Assembly: GCA_035604215.1 (NCBI GenBank)
Contig: DATNIW010000069.1
Span: forward strand, 1 to 27,458
Source of the DNA: UBA5070 sp035604215
Lineage (GTDB): Bacteria > Fibrobacterota > Fibrobacteria > UBA5070
Direction: 5' to 3'
DNA length: 27,458 bases
Shown here: one piece after another, positions 21,783-27,458 of the stretch
Layout of the letters: every line of letters starts with the position of its first letter
Numbering within the stretch: the first letter of the stretch is position 1
Notes under the pieces: generated by a model
Database searches by the model: none
What the model was told of the DNA's origin: nothing
Seen by the model: only the letters and a program-made list of their open reading frames with translations
Position numbers and translations under genes: made by a program

Positions 21783-22171
21783 ACGGCTCCTACGACGATC
21801 GCCAGGACCACGTCCCCGACCTCGCCACCCCCGAAATCGAGACCTTCCGGTTCGTGTTTCCCGGCTCCGACACGGAGCTGCGCGTGGAGACCTCCGAATT
21901 CACCTGCGTCTGCCCCAAGACCGGTCTTCCCGATTTCGCGACCCTGCGGATCCGCTACCGGCCGAACGAGCTGTGCCTGGAACTCAAGAGCTTCAAGGAG
22001 TATTTGCTCTCTTTCAGGGATCTCGGGATCTTCCACGAGCACGTGGTGAACGTGCTCAAGCGGGATCTCGTGAAAGCGTGCCGTCCGGCGTGGCTGGAGA
22101 TCGAAGGGATCTTCAACGCGCGCGGGGGCATCACCACCACCGCCATCGCCACATACGGAGACATTCCATGA
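21779..22171 (+). CDS. queF: NADPH-dependent 7-cyano-7-deazaguanine reductase QueF (short, unimodular type)
   Basis: Reduces preQ0 to preQ1 with NADPH in queuosine synthesis. The 130-aa length is the unimodular YkvM type. The active-site Cys45 lies in VCPKTGLPDF with Asp52; the QueF motif is ELKSFKEYLL (68-77, Glu68 and Lys70 in the E-(S/L)-K-S pattern); and HEH (86-88) follows FRDLGIF. The C-terminal GIFNARGGITTTAIATYG is typical. It overlaps the upstream lipoprotein stop and the downstream serC start by 4 bp each (ATGA on both sides). No separate ribosome binding site is obvious. queD is about 11 kb to the left; queC/E and tgt are not seen. Confidence 0.95.
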   Translation: MNGSYDDRQDHVPDLATPEIETFRFVFPGSDTELRVETSEFTCVCPKTGLPDFATLRIRYRPNELCLELKSFKEYLLSFRDLGIFHEHVVNVLKRDLVKACRPAWLEIEGIFNARGGITTTAIATYGDIP

Positions 22172-23244
22172 CCACCTGGAACTTCAGCTCGGGCCCCGCG
22201 ATCCTGCCCCGTCCCGTCGTCGAGAAGGCCGCCGCCGCGGTGCTCGACTTCAAGGGCACCGGCATCGGAGTCCTGGAGTGTTCCCACCGCTCGAAGACCT
22301 ACGAGCCCGTGGTGGCTTCCGCGGAGTCGCGGCTGCGCAAGCTCATGGGCATCTCCGACGACTACGGCGTGATCTTCGTGCAGGGCGGCGCCTCGCAGCA
22401 GTTCGCCCAGGTGCCCATGAACCTGCTGGCCTCCACCGACGCCGCCGACTACGCGGACACCGGCACCTGGGCCTCCAAGGCCATCAAGGAAGCCAAGCTC
22501 TTCGCGAAGATCAACGTGGTGGCCAGCACCAAGGAGGACGACGGCACCTACCGCTCGCTTCCCGGGCTCATGCACCTCACGCCCGGCGCGAAGTACCTGC
22601 ACATCACCTCCAACAACACCATCTTCGGGACCCAGTGGCACGAGTTCCCGGCGGCGAAGGTGCCGCTGGTGGCGGACATGAGCTCCGACATCTGCTCGCG
22701 CGTGGTGGACGTCTCCAGGTTCGGGGTCATCTACGCGGGCGCCCAGAAGAACCTGGGTCCTTCCGGCGTCACGGTGGTGATCGTGCGCAAGGACCTGCTG
22801 GGCAGGACGGATCGACAGATTCCGACCATGCTCGACTACCGCACCCACATCGAGAACGGGTCCATGTTCAACACGCCCCCCGCCTTCGGGATCTTCGTGC
22901 TGGACCTGGTCCTTGAATGGCTGGAAGGCCAGGGCGGGATCGGGGGCATCCAGAGGATCAACGACGCCAAGGCCGCCAAGCTCTACGCCGAGATCGACCG
23001 GAACCCGCTGTTCAGGGGCACGGTGGAGGTCGCCGACCGCAGCCGCATGAACGTCTGCTTCCTGACCGCGAAGAAGGAGCACGAGGACCTCTTCAAGAAG
23101 CTGGGCCAGTCGCGCGGTTTCGTGGACTTCACCGGACACCGCTCCGTGGGCGGATTCCGCGCCTCCATCTACAACGCGATGCCCGAGGCCGGTGTGGACG
23201 CGTTGATCGAGGCGATGAGGGATTTCGAGAAGAGCCATGGATGA
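22168..23244 (+). CDS. serC: Phosphoserine aminotransferase SerC
   Basis: PLP-dependent class V aminotransferase (358 aa) that makes O-phosphoserine from 3-phosphohydroxypyruvate; it can also serve in pyridoxal phosphate synthesis. Seen: the opening NFSSGPAILPRPVVEKA, ECSHRSKTYEPV (His40-Arg41, phosphate contacts), IFVQGGASQQFAQVPMN, GTWASKAIKEAK, SNNTIFGTQW and the PLP-binding lysine Lys194 in VIYAGAQKNLGPSG. Late motifs are NTPPAFGIFVL and GHRSVGGFRASIYNAMPEAGV. Length is normal. It starts 4 bp inside the queF stop and overlaps the following zinc-ribbon gene by 8 bp. serA and serB are not in the window. Confidence 0.96.
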   Translation: MTTWNFSSGPAILPRPVVEKAAAAVLDFKGTGIGVLECSHRSKTYEPVVASAESRLRKLMGISDDYGVIFVQGGASQQFAQVPMNLLASTDAADYADTGTWASKAIKEAKLFAKINVVASTKEDDGTYRSLPGLMHLTPGAKYLHITSNNTIFGTQWHEFPAAKVPLVADMSSDICSRVVDVSRFGVIYAGAQKNLGPSGVTVVIVRKDLLGRTDRQIPTMLDYRTHIENGSMFNTPPAFGIFVLDLVLEWLEGQGGIGGIQRINDAKAAKLYAEIDRNPLFRGTVEVADRSRMNVCFLTAKKEHEDLFKKLGQSRGFVDFTGHRSVGGFRASIYNAMPEAGVDALIEAMRDFEKSHG

Positions 23245-23581
23245 CGATTCCCGTCCGGAATCCTCCCCGGGGGAGGAGGAAGGCGGGAACAGGCTCGGAC
23301 GGCTTCCACTCTGGCTTCGGCGCCGGAGGGGTTTCGCCTGCGTGAACTGCGGCTACGAGGGTTCGGCCCGCGTCACCGGGGTCGGGCCGCTCCTCTGGGT
23401 GGTGCTCCTGGCCATGGCATGGAACGCATGGATGTTCCACCATGCGGGCATGGAGCTGGAAGCCCTGTTCGCCTGCCTGGTCGCGCTGGTGGGAGCATGG
23501 GGCACCTCCAAGATGCCTCGCTGGATCCGCTGCCCGGCCTGCGGTTGGAAGCACCCGATGGACGGCGGCGACTCCAGGTGA
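23237..23581 (+). CDS. Small membrane protein with split CxxC zinc-ribbon
   Basis: A 114-residue protein. The N-terminus is acidic then basic (LRRRRG). FACVNCGYEG (Cys35, Cys38) follows, then two hydrophobic segments at about 51-67 (GPLLWVVLLAMAWNAWM) and 74-91 (EALFACLVALVGAWG), then IRCPACGWKH (Cys99, Cys102). Both CxxC pairs lie on the same side of a helical hairpin and could form one zinc site. The fold has no family name that I recognise. The start overlaps the serC end by 8 bp, so it belongs to that operon. Expected location is the inner membrane, with the ribbon in the cytoplasm. Confidence 0.75.
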   Translation: MDDDSRPESSPGEEEGGNRLGRLPLWLRRRRGFACVNCGYEGSARVTGVGPLLWVVLLAMAWNAWMFHHAGMELEALFACLVALVGAWGTSKMPRWIRCPACGWKHPMDGGDSR

Positions 23582-23617
23582 AATGAACCTGGAGCCCACC
23601 GGAAGCGACCAAGCGCC

Positions 23618-24547
23618 ATGACCCCAGCCGCGCTCCTGCTCTGCGCCGCGTTCGCCGCCCCGAACGATTCCTCCGGACCGTCTGGCCCGTCGGCGAAGAC
23701 GGCCGCGGCCCACGTCGGGGAGGATTCCTCACGGACTGGCACCGCTTCCGGTGTCCTCGGCCGGGCCTGGGACTGGACCAGCCGGGATTTTTCCGTGCTG
23801 ATGGCCGCCTCGGGAAACGTGGATTTCGCCACCGACATCTACGGTCATCCCCTCGGAAACGACCTTCCGCCCGGCTACAGGTCCGACTTCTACCTGTGGG
23901 TGGATTTCTTCCAATGGAAGGGGTTCATCTCCACGTGGCTGATCGGGAACACCACCATCATGTCCCGCGACGACACCACGGCGCTGCGTCTCTCCCGGAT
24001 CCGGTACATCCTCACGCCCGGCTACCGCTACGAATTCGGGACCTGGCAGATCCAGGGACAGATGCTCCACGAATGCATCCACACGGTCTCCAGGCCGGAA
24101 GGCGACCAAGGCGCGACGTGGTGGAACTCCTTCGAGATCGGGGCGGGTTCGATGGGCGCCTACCACGACCACCTGGTGGACGAGTACCGTGCCGAAAGAG
24201 GCTTTTCCGGCCTCAAGTTCGACGGACAGGTGAATTTCGGACAATTCCTGTACGGCGAGCGATCCATCTGGATCGGCCAGAACCACGACTTCCGGCAGGA
24301 ACTCTTCGGGACGGCGCGCCTGCGGCTGGGAAGCCTGGGGCCCTTCGGGTTCTTCCAGGACGTGGAGCCCCATTTCTGGCGCCGCGCCACCGGCGACATC
24401 GTGCAGAAATGGACCCTTTCCACGCACATGTACCTGCTCGGAAAGCGCAACGTGGCCGGCGTCTACTTCCGTTGGATCCCGCTGGACCAGAGCCCCATCG
24501 ACAACGAGGACCACCTGGGCCAGGTCGGGTTCGAGATCGTGTTCTGA
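23618..24547 (+). CDS. Predicted outer-membrane beta-barrel protein, unknown family
   Basis: A 309-residue protein not matched to a named family. A short signal peptide (MTPAALLLCAAFAAP) is followed by a Ser/Gly/Ala-rich linker. The rest has alternating aromatic strands: DFYLWVDFFQWKGFIS, RYILTPGYRYEFGTWQIQGQMLHECIH, ERSIWIGQNHDFRQEL, LRLGSLGPFGFFQD. The C-terminus VGFEIVF ends in Phe, the usual outer-membrane assembly signal. HECIHT resembles an HExxH zinc site in spacing only; I cannot show protease activity. It starts 36 bp after the zinc-ribbon gene and ends 64 bp before the coiled-coil gene. Confidence 0.7.
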   Translation: MTPAALLLCAAFAAPNDSSGPSGPSAKTAAAHVGEDSSRTGTASGVLGRAWDWTSRDFSVLMAASGNVDFATDIYGHPLGNDLPPGYRSDFYLWVDFFQWKGFISTWLIGNTTIMSRDDTTALRLSRIRYILTPGYRYEFGTWQIQGQMLHECIHTVSRPEGDQGATWWNSFEIGAGSMGAYHDHLVDEYRAERGFSGLKFDGQVNFGQFLYGERSIWIGQNHDFRQELFGTARLRLGSLGPFGFFQDVEPHFWRRATGDIVQKWTLSTHMYLLGKRNVAGVYFRWIPLDQSPIDNEDHLGQVGFEIVF

Positions 24548-24597
24548 CGACTCCGGGGCACGGACAAGGCGCGAACCGCCATTCGCCCGCAAGCTCC

Positions 24598-24603
24598 TAC
24601 CTT
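24598..24603 (+). promoter_or_regulatory. Candidate -10 box (TACCTT) for the coiled-coil-zapA-folD-xseA operon
   Basis: TACCTTTC lies 8 nt before the ATG at 24612, in a 64-bp gap. GGGG follows as the only weak SD-like sequence. If it is a promoter, the operon mRNA would have almost no leader. Confidence 0.35.
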
Positions 24604-24611
24604 TCCGGGGC

Positions 24612-24884
24612 ATGGACACGGAACTTCTGGAGCAGCTGAGCCTGCGCATCGACACGTTGATCGCCGACCGCGTCCGGCTTCGCCTGGAAGTGGAACGCCT
24701 CCAGGCGGAAGTCGGCAACCGCGGCTTCGAACTGGAGGCGGAACTCGCCCAGGCCAAGGCCGAGGTCGAGGCCGCACGAGCCGATCTGGAGGCGGCCCGC
24801 GCGGAGGTCCAGGAACGGGACGGACGCATCCTGGCCGCGACCACCCGGGTGCAGGCCCTGGTGGAGCGGCTCCAGCAGGACTGA
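24612..24884 (+). CDS. Short coiled-coil protein upstream of zapA (ZapB-like role possible)
   Basis: A 90-residue protein that is almost entirely one coiled coil: MDTELLEQLSLRIDTLIADR, then Ala/Glu-rich heptads (LQAEVGNRGFELEAELAQAK, AEVEAARADLEAARAEVQ) to VQALVERLQQD. There are no Cys residues and no signal. It lies 3 bp before zapA, and short coiled-coil genes beside zapA are often ZapB-like division factors or related cell-shape proteins. Sequence likeness to ZapB itself cannot be judged by eye. First gene of a compact four-gene run. Confidence 0.75.
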   Translation: MDTELLEQLSLRIDTLIADRVRLRLEVERLQAEVGNRGFELEAELAQAKAEVEAARADLEAARAEVQERDGRILAATTRVQALVERLQQD

Positions 24885-24887
24885 TCG

Positions 24888-25187
24888 GTGGCCGACCGTC
24901 CTCTGGACAACACGCGTCGCGTCGCCATCGGCGGCGAGTCCTTCAACGTGCGCTCCGACGCCGCCCCCGAGACCATCGACCAGGTGGCCCGACTGGTGGA
25001 CGACCGTCTCCAGCGCGCCCGCGTCGCCCTCGGGGAGACGGACCGCTTCCGCGCCGCCGTGCTGGCATCCCTCCAGGTGGCGGGAGATCTCGTGGAGACG
25101 CGGCAGGAACTGGAATCGGCCAAAGGAGAACTGCGCGAACTGCGCGAAAAGATCGGCGTCCTGGCCCGCAGGCTCTCGGAGGAATGA
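24888..25187 (+). CDS. zapA: Cell division protein ZapA
   Basis: A 99-residue FtsZ-associated protein that promotes Z-ring bundling. The start is GTG at 24888, 3 bp after the coiled-coil gene. The N-terminal domain shows RRVAIGGESFNVRSDAAPETIDQVARLVDDRL, the ZapA pattern of a short beta strand ('v.I.G..y.l') and a helix. The C-terminal half is a coiled coil (ETRQELESAKGELRELREKI). Length matches the family. folD begins 1 bp after the stop. In many bacteria zapA is followed by 6S RNA; there is no space for it here. Confidence 0.85.
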   Translation: MADRPLDNTRRVAIGGESFNVRSDAAPETIDQVARLVDDRLQRARVALGETDRFRAAVLASLQVAGDLVETRQELESAKGELRELREKIGVLARRLSEE

Positions 25188-25188
25188 C

Positions 25189-26061
25189 ATGCTCCTGATG
25201 GAAGGAAAACCCGTCGTCGAGGCCATGCGCCAGGGCCTGAAGGCCCGCATCGAGGCTCTGAAGGCCAAGGGGACGACCCCTTGCCTGACCGTGACCCTGG
25301 TGGGCGACGATCCTTCGTCGCACATCTACGTGAACGCCAAGGACAAGGACGCCAAGGAGCTGGGGATCGAGTCGCGCACCTTCCGCTTCCCCGCCTCCAC
25401 GACCCAGGCCGAACTGGAAGCGCATGTCCGCAATCTGTCCGCGGACCCTTCCGTCCACGGGATCCTGGTGCAGTCGCCGCTGCCCAAGGGGTTGGACGAA
25501 GCCGCCGTGGTGGAACTGATCGACCCCCGCAAGGACGTGGACGGATTCCATCCCCGGAACGTGGGGCTCCTGGTCCTGGACCGCCCCGGCCACCGCTCCT
25601 GCACTCCCTGGGGCGTGATCCAGGTCCTGCGCCACTACGGCATCGCCACCGCGGGAAAGCGCGCGGTGGTGATCGGACGCTCCGACATCGTGGGGCGCCC
25701 GATGGCGAACCTCCTGATCCACAAGGGCGCCTTCGGCGACGCGACGGTCACGGTGGCGCATTCCCGGACCGCGGATCTCCCTTCGGTGGTCCGCGAGGCC
25801 GACATCGTGGTGGCCGCCATCGGCAAGGCGGAATTCGTGAAGGGATCCTGGCTGAAGCCCGGAGCCGTGGTGGTGGACGTGGGGATCAACCGGGTGGAGG
25901 ATGCGTCCCTGCCCAGGGGCTACCGGGTGGTGGGAGACGTGGAATTCGCCTCGGCGAAGGAAGTCGCCTCCGCCATCACGCCCGTTCCCGGTTGCGTGGG
26001 GCTCATGACCCGCGCCATCCTGATGTCCAACACCGTGGACGCCGCCGAGAGGCTGTCCTGA
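25189..26061 (+). CDS. folD: Bifunctional methylenetetrahydrofolate dehydrogenase/cyclohydrolase FolD
   Basis: Interconverts 5,10-methylene- and 10-formyl-tetrahydrofolate with NADP (290 aa). Seen: HIYVNAKDKDAKELGI with Tyr47 and catalytic Lys51, GILVQSPLPKGLDE, KDVDGFHPRNVGLL (Asp118 region), SCTPWGV (usually PCTPxG) and the nucleotide-binding VIGRSDIVGRPMANLL (161-176). VVDVGINRV and VVGDVEFASA follow. The usually strict C-terminal PGGVGPMT is PGCVGLMT here (267-274), with Cys269 and Leu272. The catalytic Lys and Asp are intact, so activity is likely. It starts 1 bp after zapA, and its stop overlaps the proposed xseA start. Confidence 0.94.
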   Translation: MLLMEGKPVVEAMRQGLKARIEALKAKGTTPCLTVTLVGDDPSSHIYVNAKDKDAKELGIESRTFRFPASTTQAELEAHVRNLSADPSVHGILVQSPLPKGLDEAAVVELIDPRKDVDGFHPRNVGLLVLDRPGHRSCTPWGVIQVLRHYGIATAGKRAVVIGRSDIVGRPMANLLIHKGAFGDATVTVAHSRTADLPSVVREADIVVAAIGKAEFVKGSWLKPGAVVVDVGINRVEDASLPRGYRVVGDVEFASAKEVASAITPVPGCVGLMTRAILMSNTVDAAERLS

Positions 26062-27254
26062 GCGCCTTTTCCGTCACCGAGCTGACCCGGGCCATCCGGA
26101 GCACCCTCGAGCAGGATTTCGACGCCGTCCTGGTGGAGGGCGAGATCTCCGGACTCAAGCACCACGGCAGCGGCCACCTCTACTTCACGCTCAAGGACGA
26201 AGGCGCGACGCTCCCGGCGGCGATGTGGAAACCGCAGGTGGGAAGGCTTGCCGCCATTCCGCGGGACGGCGACCGCGTCGTGGTTTCCGGCCGGATCAGC
26301 GTGTACGAACCGCGCGGCGCGTACCAGCTGATCGCGAACCTGATCAAGCCCGTCGGGGCGGGCGATCTCAACGCCCGGCTGGAGGAGTTGCGACGAAAAC
26401 TGTCCGAAGAAGGCCTCTTCGACGCCGACCGCAAGAAGGAACTTCCGGCCTACCCCTTCCGCGTGGCGGTGGTCACCAGCCGCACCGGGGCCGTGCTCCA
26501 CGACATCTGGCACGTCCTCTCCCGTCGCGCGCCGCACCTGGAGCTTCTCCTGGTCCCCAGCCCCGTCCAGGGGATCGAGGCGGTGCCCGGGATCTGCACG
26601 GCCCTGGAGAGGATCGGTTCCCTGGCGGGGACGCCGGACGAACCCGATGTCGTGATCCTGGCTCGCGGCGGCGGATCCCTGGAGGACCTCTGGGCCTTCA
26701 ACGAGGAGGCGGTGGTCCGCGCCGTGGCGGCGTGCCCCTTCCCCACGATCTCCGCGGTGGGCCACGAAACGGACACCACGCTCTGCGATTTCGCCGCCGA
26801 CCTGCGCGCCCCCACGCCCTCGGCGGCGGCGGAGTTGGTCAGCGAGGAGCGGGACTCCCTGCTCGCGGCGCTGGAGGACTACCAGGCCCGCGCCGGAGGG
26901 GCTTTGTTGCATCTGGTCGACCGCCGACGCGAACGTCTGGAACTCCTGGCCGATCGTCCCTGCCTGCGCCACCCCGAGGTCGCCGTGGAACGGGCGAACC
27001 AGACCTTGGACCTCCTGTCCGACCGCCTGGAACGCGCTCTCGGAGTGCGCCGGGAGCGCGCCCATGCGGCCTTGGCCCTGGCCGCGGGCCGACTGGACGC
27101 GTTGTCTCCGCTCCGGGTCCTCTCCCGTGGCTTCGCGGCGGTGGAAAAGGCGGACGGCTCCCTGGTGGTGCGCTCCTCGGACCTGAGTTCGGGGGAACCG
27201 ATCTCCCTGCGATTCGCCGATGGGCGCGTACCCGCCCGGGTGGAAGGGGCCTGA
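26058..27254 (+). CDS. xseA: Exodeoxyribonuclease VII large subunit XseA, probable CTG start
   Basis: Large subunit of exonuclease VII, which degrades single-stranded DNA in repair and recombination. Seen from the proposed start: SAFSVTELTRAIRS, then OB-fold VEGEISGLKHHGSGHLYFTLKD, AAMW and VVVSGRISVYEPRGAYQLI. The nuclease domain has VVTSRTGAVLHDIW, ILARGGGSLEDLWAFNEE (201-217), AVGHETDTTLCDFAADLRAPTPSAAAE and VLSRGFAAV. Length is 398 aa, shorter than E. coli (456) in the coiled-coil part. No ATG, GTG or TTG is in frame near the family N-terminus. CTG at 26058 overlaps the folD stop as CTGA, with GAGAGG 5 nt before it. xseB does not follow in the window. Confidence 0.93.
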   Translation: MSAFSVTELTRAIRSTLEQDFDAVLVEGEISGLKHHGSGHLYFTLKDEGATLPAAMWKPQVGRLAAIPRDGDRVVVSGRISVYEPRGAYQLIANLIKPVGAGDLNARLEELRRKLSEEGLFDADRKKELPAYPFRVAVVTSRTGAVLHDIWHVLSRRAPHLELLLVPSPVQGIEAVPGICTALERIGSLAGTPDEPDVVILARGGGSLEDLWAFNEEAVVRAVAACPFPTISAVGHETDTTLCDFAADLRAPTPSAAAELVSEERDSLLAALEDYQARAGGALLHLVDRRRERLELLADRPCLRHPEVAVERANQTLDLLSDRLERALGVRRERAHAALALAAGRLDALSPLRVLSRGFAAVEKADGSLVVRSSDLSSGEPISLRFADGRVPARVEGA

Positions 27255-27333
27255 GGCCAAACCCGCCTCTTCCCCACCTCACCCCCATTCCCCCCATAGC
27301 CATCAAGCTAAGGTTCTCCCTGTCCGGGATTGG

Positions 27334-27458
27334 TCACTCTACGGTGATCTTGTAGAGCTCGGCATTCAGTTCGGCTAGGTGCTCCAGGAGTGTTTTCAGC
27401 TTCTTGTAGGCGGCGACCATGCTCTCGGCCCTGGCCAGGCGGCTGTCGGGCACGTACA
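27334..27458 (-). CDS. C-terminal fragment of a DUF6788-like small protein (transposase-associated type), cut by window edge
   Basis: Forty residues are visible to the stop at 27334-27336: YVPDSRLARAESMVAAYKKL, then KTLLEHLAELNAELYKITVE. The 'yVP...e......Y+.lk.Ll..LseLN.el.k' pattern is like the end of DUF6788-type proteins, which occur singly or near transposase genes (from memory). Its codons are visibly less GC-rich than the rest of the window (AAA, CTA, ACA, AAT), which would suit recently acquired DNA. The start lies beyond the window. The 79 bp between it and xseA hold no gene that I can see. Confidence 0.6.
   Translation of the reverse strand, partial: YVPDSRLARAESMVAAYKKLKTLLEHLAELNAELYKITVE

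Noticed and set aside
25185..25191. 6S RNA after zapA
   Set aside because: Only one base separates zapA from folD, so there is no room.
1..27458. CRISPR arrays, rRNA, tRNA, prophage or complete insertion sequences
   Set aside because: No regularly spaced direct repeats, no rRNA-like or tRNA-like segments and no transposase catalytic motifs were recognised. tRNA detection by eye is not exhaustive.

Overview
This is a GC-rich bacterial chromosomal window, packed with genes on both strands. An outer membrane is implied by a TolC-family protein, flagellar L- and P-ring proteins, an AsmA protein and a beta-barrel candidate. No ribosomal RNA or other firm phylogenetic marker is present. The gene style and short promoter-like TANNTT boxes just upstream of many start codons would fit the Fibrobacterota or a relative in the FCB group, but this is inference only. 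Most of the content is ordinary core metabolism. The only sign of mobile DNA is at the extreme right edge.

Layout: (1) 1-6012, minus strand: a Cu(I)/Ag(I) efflux operon read right to left as a small secreted Cys-rich protein, a TolC/CusC-like channel, CusB and CusA (cut by the window edge). A perfect 20-bp palindrome sits at the cusB-cusA junction. (2) 6081-10419, minus: a 50-residue Lys/Ala-rich protein, then a translationally coupled pair made of a CPBP-family membrane protease with a large N-terminal extracytoplasmic domain and a soluble hybrid histidine kinase with an apparently duplicated N-terminal module. (3) 10432-13590: queD (minus) divergent from a large AsmA-family gene (plus). (4) 13597-15700, minus: an orphan, motif-divergent MurD-type ligase and a DUF2334-type deacetylase-like protein. 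The latter diverges from a phosphoglycolate-phosphatase-like gene with overlapping start codons. (5) 15699-18097, plus: the phosphatase, a histone-H1-like protein with a C-terminal CxxC/CxxC ribbon, and an unknown helical protein. (6) 18260-20917, plus: flgH, flgI and a short flagellin, with tandem hairpins between flgI and flagellin and a strong terminator after flagellin. (7) 21063-23581, plus: an overlapping chain of lipoprotein, queF, serC and a membrane zinc-ribbon protein. (8) 23618-27254, plus: an outer-membrane-like protein, then coiled coil, zapA, folD and xseA, closely packed. (9) 27334-end, minus: the C-terminus of a small protein of the type often found beside transposases.

Functional themes are copper/silver detoxification at the left, envelope synthesis and signalling in the middle (CPBP protease plus hybrid kinase, AsmA, MurD, deacetylase), motility (L/P rings and filament), two separated queuosine steps (queD, queF), serine/PLP synthesis (serC), one-carbon metabolism (folD), DNA repair (xseA) and division (zapA with a coiled-coil partner). 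The items most worth a second look are the duplicated-domain hybrid kinase coupled to a CPBP protease, the H1-like/zinc-ribbon fusion, the MurD with a FolC-like P-loop, the recurring TANNTT box 6-9 nt before start codons (suggesting leaderless mRNAs), and the probable CTG start of xseA.
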